DNA of 64,000 nt from positions 69,229,788 to 69,293,787 of the forward strand of contig CM057836.1 of NCBI GenBank assembly GCA_030068075.1, in the 5' to 3' direction. The position numbers and the translations under genes are program-made. This DNA is from Paguma larvata. Lineage: Eukaryota > Chordata > Mammalia > Carnivora > Viverridae. Below are positions 10,307 through 22,700 of the stretch, piece by piece. Position 1 is the stretch's first letter; each line of letters begins with the position of its first letter. The notes beneath the pieces were generated by a model. It worked only from the letters and a program-made list of their open reading frames with translations, had not been told where the DNA came from and made no database searches.

Positions 10307-12217
10307 ATGTTAAAAACTTTTGAAAGTCTAGACACATGGACTTACTCCTATTGGGCCCTGAGCCTAGACAGTTTGAAGAATTTCCTAGGATTATTGGAAC
10401 ATTGTAGTTTTTTTAATTGTGAATACCATGAATTAGACAGATGAAGGAAAGCATATTCTAGAGCAAAAGTTGTAGAAAAAGAAATGTAGCAATATTGTCA
10501 AGTTCCAGCTAAGAGTGACACGCATTTCTTATCAGGATTCTATTGAATTTTGTGATATCATATTCCATCATTAAATACCACTCAAAAAACATAGACTATA
10601 AATAAGGAACCAAACCTTCGCTATAGGACAACTCTGAATTTAAGGATTAAAGGCAGTGTAGAACACTGGAGATTCTGAATTCAATTTTATTGCCTAATTT
10701 ATCTTAGACTCAGAGCTCATGATAGTATTCATGATTTCACTAGCAAATTATTGGATCCCCAAATCTCATCTTTAATATCATATTGAACAATCTAACAATT
10801 ATTCATGAGATGACCTTGGGAGGCAGACAGTTGATTTCTTTAGGCAGTACCGTCTCAAGTACATGCTGCATTTGGATTGCATGGGGGTTAGGTTACTGGA
10901 GATGCCTCCTTTAACGTGCATTTTTCTCTCTCTAATTTTTCCATCTTTCAGGGCCCAGTTCTAGTACTAAGCTTTCTCTGAAGATTTCCCAAACAACTTT
11001 TGTGCATATTAATTTCTCTCTTTTCTGAGCTCTTACTGAATAATTTACTACATTGTTGATACCATGTCTCCCATAGTCTACTTTTCTGCAATAAAATGTT
11101 TATTGAACAAAATTTTAGTTTTTATAGCAATAAAATTAAGATAATACAGATGATAGTAACTAATACATATAATCAGAAATGAGATATGATTTTAAGGGGC
11201 TGATTGTCTCTTTGGAAATGGAGAGACAAGATCAAAATAAGAAATTTAGATTTAAAGATTTAAAACATTCTCAAGAAAAGTGACATCACAATATAGGGAT
11301 ATGTTTAACTGCCAAATGAATGGTCTAAACAAATAGTAACCAGACAGTTTGGGAATTGAGGACAGAGAGCAGGTAAGATTAACTAAGAAGGGACATCGTT
11401 AAAAAGGTGATAAAACCTGAGCTTCATCTTAAAAGAGGGCTAAGATACAGAGAATGTGGGGAAGCTGTGCTAGGAGGAAGTATATGTTCCATACATTCAA
11501 ACTTCATTTGATTATGTCTGTTGAGGCTTAACCAAGACTATAGGGTGCTTGGTTTCTCTTCAAAAAGCAATAGCAAGGTGTTCAGTAATGCAGCTATAAA
11601 CATCTTAGGTATGAACATTTATTTGTGTGTCCTCTTCTCCTCCAATCCTGTCTTAGTTCTGATGCCCTGTTAGGCACACACTGTTCATTGTGAAAGTTAC
11701 TCTAAAAATGATTATATGAATCATGACTGCATCTAAATCCTTTTGTTTGTTAAACTTCCATGACCAGGAGAGAGGTCGTTTTTTTTTTTAAACTTTCTAT
11801 TGAATATAAAGAATATACCTATATTGAATAAGTCATCATAGCTCCATATGTGTTTGAAAGTTAAAAAATATATGTCTTTTCTTAACCACCTTCTCACTTC
11901 CCTGTCACAGTTCTTGAAATAACACAATTAAAGTATTTTTTTCCTTTGGGTCCTGAAATAATGTTCCCCAGAAACTTAGGTTCTTTTTCTGTCGTATTCA
12001 GTTATCTTGTCTACTAAAGTACAGAAAACTCCTCAAAGGCATAATAATTGTTCGTTTTCTGAGTTAGTAGCTGATTCATTACTCTTCCTCTTCCCCTTTC
12101 CTGTCCTACTACTAAATGGCAAAGGCAACGTGATTTTTCTCTAAAAGCTTCTTCTTTCAGATACACAAACCATTAATAAACTTTCTTCTCTCATCACTTT
12201 CTTTAAGCCAAATAAAA
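10307..12217. other. unique-looking non-coding DNA
   Basis: Mostly unassigned AT-rich sequence. The segment near 11395-11490 faintly resembles reverse-complement L2, but not enough to call. Open frames are short, with 64 codons the longest. No gene seen. Confidence 0.45.
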
Positions 12218-12234
12218 AAATCTTTAATTCGTGA

Positions 12235-12428
12235 GGGGCACCTGGGTGCCTAGTTTGTCGAACATCCCACTTTGGCTCAGGTCATGAACTTGCGGTTTGT
12301 GGGTTTGAACCCTGTGTCCGGCTCCGCTGACAGCTAGGAACCCACTTTGGATTCTGTGTCTCTTTCTCTTTGTGTCGTCCCCCATTCATACTCTGTCTCT
12401 TTCTCAAATAAATAAACAAAAAAAAAAA
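12235..12428 (+). mobile_element. older CAN-SINE with decayed TSD
   Basis: Recognisable but diverged head 'ggcacctgggtgcctagttt' and 'gtcatgaacttgcggttt', CT-rich part and A-tail. The flanks repeat as 'aatctttaattcgtga' and 'aatctctaatctgtga', a 16-bp duplication with two differences. This agrees with an older insertion. Confidence 0.9.
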
Positions 12429-12450
12429 ATCTCTAATCTGTGATAATTAC

Positions 12451-12475
12451 AAAAAAAAAAAAAAAAAAAAAAAAA
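12451..12475 (+). repeat. poly(A) run, 25 A
   Basis: Perfect A-run just beyond the right target-site duplication of the preceding SINE, with no recognisable element of its own. It may be a simple expansion. Confidence 0.93.
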
Positions 12476-13029
12476 GAAACCCTGGGACAATGACATTATG
12501 ATTTTCCCTCCTGACCAGTGCTTAGATGATATTAATGTATGAAATCTCCCATAAGAGACCAGGACATCTACAGGCTTTTGTTATCGTTAATTTATCATAG
12601 AACAGGTCCTATAGGCAGAAGGAAAGAAGTAGGTCTTCACCACATGGTTGATGGGCTAGTTTTTCCTAAAGTTCTCATGATAAGAAAACAAAGGAGGATG
12701 AAATGCAGGTTGGGCAGAGAAGCTGGCATACACTAATGTGTTGAGTTTAGGTAGAAGAAAAAAGTCCTTTTCTTTACATGCATCCTTGAAGGTGGGCCGT
12801 GGTATCTCCTACAGTTCTTATTACTTCCTTTCAATGTTTTTGAAGGAACTGATTGAGCGTGGTATTTCCCTGTAGTTAGGAGACAAGATTATTCTCTTCT
12901 AACCTTCTCTGATTTATCAGTGACTCTCTTGCCATTTTATGAATGTGTACACACACACACACACACCTGTTCAAAGCCATCTTCCATTCAAGCTAAAGAC
13001 TATAGAAAGTATAGATTAGTGTAAAAACC
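12476..13029. other. unique-looking non-coding DNA
   Basis: No repeat or gene recognised apart from the (AC)9 run annotated separately. Confidence 0.4.
12949..12966. repeat. (AC)9 microsatellite
   Basis: Perfect AC dinucleotide run of 18 bp preceded by 'gtgt'. Confidence 0.95.
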
Positions 13030-13200
13030 TACATCCCAGGAGTCAGAAGACTTTATTTTAATTTCAGATTTACCACTAACTTTAAATCTTGGCAAAGGCA
13101 CCAACCTTTTCGTTTATGAGTTGGATTTAAAAAATACTTGCCCTACTTTCTGAGAGAATTTTGAGGGTAAATTCAAGAATATGTATATTTGAGTATTTAG
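13030..13200 (+). mobile_element. MIR (ancient tRNA-derived SINE)
   Basis: Shows the MIR order: 'ggagtcagaagact', 'tttcagatttaccactaac', 'cttggcaaaggcacc', and the later part around 'ttgagggtaaattcaag'. This is typical mammal-wide divergence. Confidence 0.7.
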
Positions 13201-15940
13201 AAATGTAAAAAACACATAATCAAGATGTTAATTATTACACACACTCAACTAGTTGCATAAAGTCTTAAAGTCTGCAATCTTTCTATTTTGCATCATGGAA
13301 AAAGTTACTGCCTCAAGTATTGAGTGGAAGAAATAAATGATGGCTACTTGCAGAACTATAATATGGAATGTGAAGTTTTTCTACGATTCGCAAAACCTGT
13401 TTTTTACTCCACCTATTAGTTTGATCCATTTAACCAAAAGCCTTAAACTTTTCAATGTGTACTTTCTTGAAGGCCAAATGGTAGAGAGTGAAGTAAGATC
13501 TCTTACCTGCCATTGAAAGGTTCACAAAGTCAAGTGGTGACAAGGTGACACTTCTACAGAAAACCACAGCTCTGGGCAGGCATGCAGTGTTTCCCAAACC
13601 ACATGTAACAGAACACTGATAAGCTACAAAATAGATGGATGCTGCAGAGGAGGCAAAATTTTACCTCTACTTCTTTAAGTTTTTGGCTAGGCCTGAGAAA
13701 TTGACAAAAAGACAAATTAACAGGAATTAATACGAGAAATGTGTATTTATTTAATGTGAGTTTTACATGCATGGGAATCCTTAAAAGAAATGAAGACCCA
13801 AAGAAATGGCAGAATCTCAATACTATTATAGATTGAACCAGAGAGGCATTTGTGGAAAAGTAACTAAAATATATGGGGTGGCTAAAGAAAGATAAGACTG
13901 ACTTGAATAAGGTCTATTTGTACACCGTTTTCTCAGTTTCGACTTCCTGTCCTTGATTATAAGAGTGTTACTTTCTTCCTCATTTAGAAAGAACATTTAT
14001 ATGAAGATTTTATCTCTTGTTTTCAGGAAGGAGAAGGAGATGATCAGAGAGCCCTTCTTGTACCTGTTTGGTTAATTGCCTTTAGCACAAAATAATCACT
14101 GTGCCAAAGTGGCATATTTAGGGTTGGTGTGTTCTGCCACTCTTCATTACTGTCAATATAGTCTCTTAAAATCAGTATTGCATTACCTGTTTTAAAAATG
14201 AATATACACAAAGAGTTTCTATTCCAAATTAGTGACTGGAGCCCAAGTGTTTATCTCTCCTCTCTCATAAGACCCTGATAAAAAATGAGATTATATGAAC
14301 AATTCCATGAGAATAAAGGCTAATAAGGACATTACCATAAAGAGAAAGAAGATTTTAATGTATCTTTGGAAGATAAAGAGAAAATAATGAGCTTGTCATC
14401 AGATAAATAAAGTTTTAAAGTTCTAGTCCAGAATAGATGAATTTACCTACCTTGCAGAATCCTCAAGTGTTTTAAAAATGCAGGGTGAATAGGTATCGTT
14501 GAAAGTGGAGGGAAATGTATTAAAACCTAGTGTGAAGCTGGTAATTCAATATCTGTCTACAGAATAGCCGTCTCTTGTCCTTCATTCTCATATTTTGCTT
14601 CTCTGCCCTTCCCATCATTGCAATTGGAAAACAAATAGCCCAACTTTGTACACTAGTCGAAAACCTGTTAACCTATTACTCCCTGCACTTTGCCTGTCTG
14701 AAATAGCGCATGTCATAGGCTTGCATTGCATTTGAAACTCTTGGAAGAAATGGCCATGAAGAACTCAAAAAGGATTCAGAAAATAAAATCATGATAGTGT
14801 AGTGTGGAAGTAGAAACATGTCCCATATATTAGCTCTTCACAGTGTGGCTGAGAGGTTTTGCGATGTTCTCCTAAGCCTTTTTACTCAGTTCTCATGATA
14901 GCTTCATTTTCTAAGAAACCTCATAATAAGAAAAAAAAAATCATGTGGTTTTCTAAAGGTGAAATGATTGGTATGCACAATATTCTGTGTCAGAATCCAT
15001 GCTCTGTGGACCCACCCTCAGCTCTGTCCTATGTGCATGTGTGTCGTTAAGCAAGTTGCCTCAGCTATCGGATCCTAATCCCCTATATCATGAAAGGGGA
15101 GTAATTATGTCATCTCACAAACTATTTAATATACTCTCCATGGCTCTTCTTCATGAAGGTTATAGGTTTGCAGAAAGATCGCAAAGACTATGTACAGACA
15201 TTAAAATAACAATGAAACTCTTTGGAGAAAAGTTTTAGAATAATCTATTCCCCAAATGTACTTCTGTCCTTTGATCTTTGTATGGAATTTAAAAATAACA
15301 AACTCTGATTTCAAAATAACTGATTTCATTTAGAGGCCAGGATTTTAAAGAATAGAGGCTATTCTTTTAGGTAGTTAACATAATTACCAGCCCCCACGTG
15401 ATAATACTGTACTAGTAATTGTTTTCCTCTTAGGCATAAAGTTTAGTCTCAAGTGAAAAGAGATTATTAAAGCTGCTAGCAGTATTTCAGGAAAGATGTA
15501 GAGAGAATGGATGAGTCTCTGCTGGAATAGAGATAACTGGCCATGAACCCATTTTCTGAGTGAGCATGTTCCGTGTGACTACAATTACCTCTGGATGTCA
15601 CTGAAAGCATTGCACTCAGCCAGGGCAGGACTAGTGAAAGCCTTTGTTCTTTCTTCTCATTATGCTTATATCCCAAACTCTTCTTTTCTTGGGTTAGGGA
15701 TGCTGGACTTCATTTCATGCCCCAGAGGGAGGTGTAATTAAATCATGCCAAGGAAAGAAACTTGTTACTGCTTAAAATCTAGAAAGGAGGTCATTAACTC
15801 CAGATATTTTTATGGCCAAAGTAGCTTGTAGGTCCTTCTTTCTTAACCAAAAGAGTTAACCAGAAAAGCTCTCCTAACTAAGACAGAAACACCCCCTTCA
15901 AATGTAGATGGCAATGTTTTGTCTAACATTGTCTTTGCCA
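13201..15940. other. long unique-looking block
   Basis: About 2.7 kb with no recognisable SINE or LINE. Frames of up to 88 codons (for example minus strand 13554-13820) show no conserved domain by eye. There is no CpG enrichment, and I see no RNA gene. Confidence 0.45.
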
Positions 15941-16146
15941 TTTTTTTCAAGTTGATTTGTTTTGAAAGAGAGAACGAAAGTATGCATATGCATGAGCAGG
16001 GGAGGAGCAGAGAGAGAGGGAGAGGGAGAATTCCAGGCAGGCTTCATGCCATCAGTGCATAGCCCCATGTTGGACTCAGTCTTATGAACTACGATGACCT
16101 GAGTTGAAATTAAGACACTTAACTGACTGAGCCATCCAGGGGGCCC
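15941..16146 (-). mobile_element. CAN-SINE, moderately diverged
   Basis: Reverse complement shows the head 'ccctggatggctcagtcagt', then 'aggtcatcgtag' and a GA-rich body running into a T-rich left end (tail). Target-site duplication not convincing. Confidence 0.9.
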
Positions 16147-16524
16147 TCTAATGGTGTTGTTGAACTTGGCCTTTCCTACCCTTCGTTTTTAGTACCTCCT
16201 CTTTTTTTTTTTTTTTTTCTCTCACAGAGGTTAGAATAGGTAGCAAAGACCAACATGAACGTATTTTCTCTGAATAAGACAAGACTTGGAACCAGGTACT
16301 TTCATTGTGAAATTTCTCCTTTCATTCTTGACATCATCTACTTTACAAACTCCATGCTTATGGACCCAAAACAGAAGTTTAGATTAGTGAGATACATTTG
16401 TGTGATGAAATCGTGGTCTTCCTGCTCATTCCTTCCTTGTCTCAAGACTTGAATGTTTTCAGTCCTTTGAATATCCCTTTGTCAAATTCCTATCATTTTA
16501 AGACTACCCTGAAAAATTAGAATT
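16147..16524. other. unique-looking non-coding DNA with T17 run
   Basis: Contains a perfect run of 17 T at 16202-16218, which could be the tail of a minus-strand retroposon, but the sequence to its right is not recognised. A 65-codon frame at 16255-16452 lacks recognisable features. Confidence 0.4.
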
Positions 16525-16672
16525 TTTAAAGAAATTTAATTTTGAAGTATAATGGACCTAACATAATGATAATTTCAGGTGTACAATATAATGATTAGTT
16601 ATTTGTATATATTACAAAATTATCACTCTAAGTCCAGTTAACATCTGCTAAATTGCCCTATTAAAAATTATT
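16525..16672 (-). mobile_element. L1 3'-terminal fragment
   Basis: The antisense L1 tail phrases 'tttcaggtgtacaatataat', 'tatttgtatatattac' and 'agtccagttaacatctgct' are present in the right order. The left end is the 3' terminus of the element. It is heavily 5' truncated. Confidence 0.72.
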
Positions 16673-16898
16673 TCTTTCTTAAGAATACCTCATAGAATAA
16701 AAAGGATTACTCTATGACAAATTTTTGCCTAAATAAAATGTTCTAAAAAAATGGTCTTTTTTGCATGGTTTTCCCCCTAAGGGAAAAAACTCTGCCTTCA
16801 TCCTTAACATCAAATATTCTTCATGATTAACTATTCAATATTGTGTCTATTCCAGTCTGCTCTAAACCTGCATGGTCAGCAGCTTCTAATAAACTGGG

Positions 16899-17228
16899 TC
16901 AGTCATATTCATCTCCAGTTAGGGTTTTTATATCTATTTCTTTTAATTTCAGATAATAGGTAACGGAGGAAATGATTTCTTGACCACTGGAAAGCATAGA
17001 AGGCATTTTGCCACTCATACTCATCATTTTCTCTTGGTGTTGAAGAAAGTTAATTATCTGACTTAAAAGGATCATGGTCAGGGAGCTTATTTGTAAACCT
17101 TGTTGAGCATCTTGATACATTGTGTTTGTTTTTAATTTTAGAGGATTATTTTGTAAGAGTAATTGTTGCAGTTGTATATAACTTTGGTCATTAAGCCAGT
17201 TAAAAATTTCAAGCATATTCCAGTACAT
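16899..17228 (-). other. unassigned 109-codon open frame, possible gene relic
   Basis: A single open frame starting at MYWNMLEIFNWLND and ending with IKTLTGDEYD. It stays open about 10 codons upstream of the first ATG before a stop. Unlike most long frames here it does not sit in a recognised repeat and is not low-complexity; it looks mixed and helical (Q/L-rich first half, K/E-rich end). I see no splice sites, poly(A) tail or domain. It could be a fragment of a retroposed gene, an exon, or chance. I do not recognise a family. Confidence 0.2.
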
Positions 17229-17654
17229 TAACCCATAGATTGCCTTTGTTTTTCAGTTGCATTGTGATAGCAAAGACCTTCTCCCTAGTAGGAAGGATGC
17301 AAATATAAAATTGGAATGGAATGCATAGGTGTCTTTGCTAACTTGCTTGTCAGATAAAAAATCAAATCAGCAAACATTGATGAGTTATCTACTGTATCTT
17401 TTATATTATCTAGGAGTTCTATATTACGTAGTCACATGCTTTTTGTTTAGGGCGTTGCACTTTCTCTCTGCGTGTGTATTCAGGATGTCCACTGAAACCT
17501 TACTAGTGTAGATCCTCTCACATTGATTTTGAAATGAAATCAAAGCTGAATGACATAATAGAGATTATAAATAAAATATTTTAGTTAAAACATTTGTAGT
17601 ACTGTAAAAACAGTTTATAATAAAAAAAGGCTGGTAGAATGAGTCTTTGATTTA
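17229..17654. other. unique-looking non-coding DNA
   Basis: No repeat or gene recognised. Confidence 0.4.
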
Positions 17655-17790
17655 ACAACTATGTGTTTACTACATGGCTGGCACTATGATTGGCACTTTG
17701 AATATGGCAAGACATCCTACCCTTAGGAAAAAATTAAAATTTACTTGTAGCTAATTAATATAACTGGTGAACATAAAGTTCTTAGGTGAT
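17655..17790 (-). mobile_element. probable L2 fragment
   Basis: 'gtgtttactacatggctggc' followed by 'actatgattggcac' resembles the reverse-complement L2 3' end. Short and diverged. Confidence 0.5.
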
Positions 17791-18600
17791 GATAGTCATT
17801 TTGTACAATCTTCCTTTATAACACACCAACAATAACAAACCACTCCTAGAGTGAAACTTTGGTGAACCGGCTATCTTCTTGAATCTGAGTGGAGGAACTT
17901 TTTGTTCATAGGAGCTCTCAAATGTGGCATAGAATAGTGTCTGTAATAGCCTGTATAGATTGAAAAGCTAATGTGCAAAAGGGTTCAAGGACTGACTCAT
18001 GAGTTACTGCTATGTAAATAAAGTTCATTTAACTTCAATTAAAATGACTTCAAAAGTAGCCATGAACGTGGTGGCTTCAAACTTAATGGACAAGGATCCA
18101 TACAAAAAAAATACAATTTTACATTGCAACCATGTACACACGTGCACTTTATTGAAAGAAAATATTCATAAATAAAACATGTAACATGTATATGTGATCA
18201 AATATTTTCTATACCATTCTTATATAATATCTTTCATTTTTTAAAGCAGTACTCATTGTAATACTGAAAATATTTTTAAAACCCTGAATGGGCATTAACT
18301 TGATAAAATTAATTTGGTTAATTTGACGTAAAATCTAAATGTTTGAATATATAGGAATGGAAAATAGGGTGTTTTTATCTCTGTATATATTTTACTACAA
18401 TTATATTAAACAAATGACCATTTCTTAGGAATATGCGTAATGTTTTTACAAGTGATTGTAAATAATCCTAACATTTTCCTTGAAGTTGCTTGAGACCTAA
18501 AAAGTTTGTTCTTATTTTGAATTCACTGAGCACCTACTTAGGTGTTATGTATTAACTATTACAAATTATTTTCATGGTATGTCCTTTTCAGTTGATTCAT
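17791..18600. other. unique-looking AT-rich DNA
   Basis: No gene or repeat family recognised in this very AT-rich stretch. A fragment near 18520 ('actgagcacctacttaggtg') recalls an L2/MIR end but is too short to call. Confidence 0.4.
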
Positions 18601-18614
18601 AGTTATTTTCTTAG

Positions 18615-18685
18615 AATCAAGCACATTGCTTGGTCTTAACAGTATGTTGAATACAGAAATACCTGGATGAATGAATGAATTCTGA
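18615..18685 (+). mobile_element. L2 3'-end fragment
   Basis: 'agcacattgcttggtctta' followed by 'tgttgaatac' and (GAAT)n-like 'gatgaatgaatgaat' matches the plus-strand L2 terminus, which ends in short tandem units. Confidence 0.55.
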
Positions 18686-19044
18686 ATTCTGTTTTGCCAT
18701 ATTTTTTTGCTGGTTACGTTGGTCTTTCAAGGAAATAGGACTGGGCTAAATGGAGATGAGCTTTGGAGGTAGGAGGGAAAGCTTGAGCTAGATCCAGAGA
18801 CAGGAAGGAGCATGTGCCATATACACACACAGCAGTGAGGTGGGTCCCAAGACTGAAGTCAGAGTAAAAGTGAGTGAAGGAGTAGAACAAAATGAGGGAG
18901 GACAATAAGGTAATGCTGAGGACAATCAACAGAACAAGGGAAGAGAGAGAAATTTAAACCTAGTTGTATTGTCTACTCCTGAATTATTTGATTCTGCACT
19001 AGCCCTACTTAATGCTGCCTAGAGGCATTTTGTGGCCATGTGAT
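18686..19044. other. unique-looking non-coding DNA
   Basis: No repeat recognised. The 71-codon minus-strand frame at 18714-18929 has no recognisable domain. Confidence 0.4.
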
Positions 19045-19130
19045 GAAGTGTCTCCATCTTTAAAATGGGTTAAGACATCATCAGGGCGAGCACAGTAATG
19101 TCTGCTGATACTGAAAGGATTAGGAGAAAA
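19045..19130 (+). mobile_element. possible MIR core fragment
   Basis: 'gtctccatctttaaaatggg' with a following 'aaggattagg' resembles the MIR 'cctcatctgtaaaatgggg ... aggattaa' segment. Weak. Confidence 0.4.
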
Positions 19131-19287
19131 GAGGCTTCATGACTTTACCATCAGTACTTAGAAAGACATCCTTTAATTATTTTAACAAAAAAATAGGTCA
19201 ACCCTAATACAGTCGGCATTTTATTTTTATAGCACTTAATTAAAACTTATAATTACATTGTTTCATTAATTTTTTTCCTATCACTCC

Positions 19288-19405
19288 ATTCATTAGTAAG
19301 CTCCATGAGTCAAAAACTGTTTTTTATATTCACTCTAATACCAGGAATAAAAAGTGTTTTACACATGGTCATTGTGCAATATTGAAGATATAGATGAATG
19401 AATGG
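19288..19405 (+). mobile_element. L2 3'-end fragment
   Basis: 'cattagtaagctccatgag' followed by 'ttttatattcactctaatac' and a terminal 'gatgaatgaatgg' matches the plus-strand end of L2 in order. Confidence 0.65.
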
Positions 19406-19904
19406 AAAGGAGACACACTGCAGAGCTACAGGGCTAAACATATATAGGATTGACTGAAAGCCTTTTGTTTTGAGTTGAGCTGGAAAGCAGATATTGCCAC
19501 ACTGAGCAAATACAACAGAAATATTCATAAGTGAGTAAAGCAAGCCAAAACACCAATTGTCTATTGTAGCATTCATTGAAAGGCTTAAGGGAGGGCCAGA
19601 AAATCCATTAGGATCTATTTATTGAGCATTAGAACTCTGACATAAAGAAAAGGGAAAAACTGCTTCAGGTTGAATTGTTTCTGATTATACCTGGAAAATT
19701 AATTTTTCCAATTAATGTACAGTAACTTTATCTTATAAAATCAACATGTGCTATGCATGTCTATGCTTTATATTCCATATTTCTACTTTCATTAAAGAGC
19801 TTTTCATTATCATATATAAGTCTATGTTTAATGAGCATTACTTTATGAAGTGATCTTCTTATAATTTAATATGGCAATTAATATTGGAAGATGGCAGAAG
19901 AGGT
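19406..19904. other. unique-looking non-coding DNA
   Basis: No repeat or gene recognised. Confidence 0.4.
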
Positions 19905-20035
19905 AAAAAAAAATCTTTAGGGTTAAATATTTTGGATTTGAATCCCAGCTGTGTGATTTCACAGAAGTTTTAACCTCTCTGAATTCTCGTCTCCTCTTTG
20001 GATAAGTGGAAGTAATAAAGCAGTTGGATAGCATC
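19905..20035 (+). mobile_element. MIR
   Basis: 'ggatttgaatcccagctgtg', 'ttttaacctctctgaattct' and 'ttggataagtggaagtaata' are the MIR core in order. Confidence 0.78.
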
Positions 20036-20372
20036 CTTATGAAAATGAACAAATAGCCTATCTAAAATCCTGGGCGTGAACTATGAAATCAGTCTATGGG
20101 TACAGGTATAAAGATCCTTAATTAGGTTTGTTTTCAATTAGTAAAGGTGGGGAAGAGAGACAGGGAATTAGATTTTTTTAGCACTTGTAATAATAGGCAT
20201 GCTGTTGGGGTTATTTCATTTAACTCTTCATGTATTGTCTTTGCCCCATTCTCTGTTTTTCTTTCTGGAAGTCTGTTATGTCAGACTTCGCTTTCTTATT
20301 CTATGTCTTCCACCTCAATGTCCATTAATTAACCTTTCTTTTAAATATTCTAAAGTTTCTTCATCTTCTATG
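20036..20372. other. unassigned pyrimidine-rich DNA
   Basis: Pyrimidine-rich with frames rich in S/L/F, as expected for such composition. No gene recognised. Confidence 0.35.
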
Positions 20373-20406
20373 CTCTTTCTTTCTTTCTTTTTTTTTTTTT
20401 TTTTTT
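20373..20406. repeat. (TTTC)n and poly(T) run
   Basis: Several CTTT units run into about 18 consecutive T. It may mark the tail of a minus-strand retroposon lying to its right. Confidence 0.9.
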
Positions 20407-20990
20407 GGTCTGTTATTTTTTTTAAATCTAGCTCCAGTTCACAAATTAGCTCTTTGTCTGTTATTAATCTGTTACTAATTTCATCCAATGAGTTTTAAAC
20501 TTCAATTACTCTATTATATTTCTATAGACTACCTTTAATTTTCAAATTTGCCTCACTTAGACCCCTCTTTTAGGAAAATCATTTAAATTACACTTATTGT
20601 ATTACCTTTTAAAAGCAACCAGCTGCTTCCGTTTGTTCTTTGTAAAGCCCAGTTCCAAGTTGTTTTCATCTAGGCTCTTCTTTGAAAAAAATCTCAGTTG
20701 GCTTGTAGCTTGGGAATGGTCCCCCTATGTACATTTGTGTTGATTTTTGCCATGTGTTTAATGGATGTTACTACACTAATTTCTTGCCTTTACATCTCTG
20801 ACACCAAGAGTGTGGGCATAATGGGAAGTTTTACCTTTTCCCAAGGTGTAAACACTTTTTTTTTTCTCCTGGAAAGTTTTGTTTTTGTTTTTGTCTAGAT
20901 TCCAGGAAGCCACAAATACCTTGTATTCTTCCCCTGATGGGTGGATCTTTGTACCATGAGAGTGCTGCCTTATAACAAGCCCCCAAACTC
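20407..20990 (-). mobile_element. probable ancient L1ME-like remnant
   Basis: Antisense L1ME-like phrases such as 'tttcatccaatgagttttaa' and 'ttcaattactctattatatt' resemble those of the 1985-2440 segment. The preceding T-run would suit its poly(A) end. Heavily decayed. Confidence 0.4.
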
Positions 20991-22284
20991 CTATCTTGTC
21001 CTTAGATTAACACTCAAATGCTGGCTGTAACCATGTCCCATTATAGCAAACAAGCTCACCCATAATCCCCACATAGTTAAATGAGATGTGGAGGCCTTCT
21101 ATTGATTGAGCCAATATTTTTTGATTACCTGTTTCTGTAGGACACAGTAAATTCTCCTGTTATTTTCTTCTATACAAAAACATCATGCCCACCCCCCTCA
21201 CTTCCAGTCCAGGGAAAATGATAGCATGAAGGTTTTTAGATGCCTAAAATTTCTAATAATTTTGCTATTAACTCAAATTTAGTAATCCTTTTATCTCAAT
21301 ACTTAGAACAAATTGTGCCAATGTCAAGAGCCATATCATGAATGAATTTAAATGATTCAATTTGTAATTATTCTTAATGATATTTATTACTTAGGAAGAG
21401 ACAATAATTTGGAGTAAAAAGTGAGACCCCAAAAGAATGGTTGAACAGTATTTGAGTCTCCAAATTGTCTTTTTATTCATTTTTTAGTTTGGCTCATTTT
21501 TTCGGTTTACACTTCAGTACTTGAATTAGGGATTATAGAATCTTAATCCCCAAATGATTAATTAAAATTAAAGGGACAGTCTTTGATACTGTCATGTACG
21601 TTTATTTCAACAGAACTTTAAATATAAGTATACTTTCCCAGATCAGAGGGCAATTTTGACACACATACTCCTAAAAGACTAAAAACCATTTTCCAGAAAA
21701 TAGAAGCATTTGAAGATAAATGATACCTTAAACTAGAAATCTTAGATTTTTAGCTATGTTACTGTTAATTTCTGAAGAAGAAAAAAGTGGCATGCTTTGT
21801 ATGATTTGCATATATTTATTTATAAATTGCAAAGATAGAATCTTAGTTCCTTTAAACCAAAGACTTCTGTCATGATTGAAGTCATCGAGCAACTTAGACA
21901 CATGGCTGTATTTCCCTAAATCTTACCTCAACGCTGAGGAATTCAGTACTGCATATACTTTTTTTTTTTTGCATGCTAATAACCATAATCAAAATAGTAA
22001 CTCTACCTTAAAAGAACATTTAAGTAAAAGGGAAGTGCAATTTATAAACTTAAAAAACATAAATTAACAGGAGTTTGAACTTAACTATTACAGATTGAGT
22101 CTACCAAAAAAGGGAAGTCTGGTCTACAGATGGTGAATGAGGCAAATAAAAACAAAGAATTCTTTTCATCCAGGCCAAATTCATATAAAATTTTTTTCTA
22201 AAGCTTTGATATCAAAATTAATGTCTTTCCATTGAAATAATGAAAGTAATGCGCAATTTGCAATGCTGTTACAAATAGATAATT
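20991..22284. other. unique-looking non-coding DNA
   Basis: About 1.3 kb with no recognised repeat or gene. It includes a T-run near 21960. Confidence 0.4.
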
Positions 22285-22700
22285 ACTAATATTAACATGC
22301 TGTCAGAGCTGATGTGAATATAATAGGTACAGTCACTTGGGAGAATACTTGGCAGTACTTAGTGAACCAAATTCCAGCTTCCCTGGAACCCTGCAATTCC
22401 ACTCCTGGGTATTTGTGTTTCAGAGAAACTCTCACAGAGGTGTTTGGGAAACCCTTAACATTTATCACCAAGGTTGAAGCCAACCTAGTAGTTAATCCAG
22501 GGAAAAAGATAAGTAAAATTGTGGATACCTAAGATAGAATACTGTATAGAAATAAGAAAGAAATAAACTGGATCTACTTACAGCAACATGGATACATCGC
22601 CAGAAGGTAATGTTACCTGCAAGAAAGAAACAGGATGAGGTACAACATATCAGTATAAAATGTAAACCAAACACAAGTCAATGGCCTATCTTATTTATAC
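22285..22700 (+). mobile_element. old L1M 3' region, sense strand
   Basis: Sense L1 phrases 'acttggcagtacttagtg', 'gcaattccactcctgggtat', 'tggatctacttacagcaaca' and 'tgaggtacaacatatcagt' follow the order of an L1M 3' UTR. It is one of very few plus-strand L1 pieces in the window. Confidence 0.62.

Noticed and set aside
12451..12475. Poly(A) run as evidence of a second retroposon
   Set aside because: Only about 8 bases separate it from the right duplication of the SINE at 12235-12428, leaving no room for another element.
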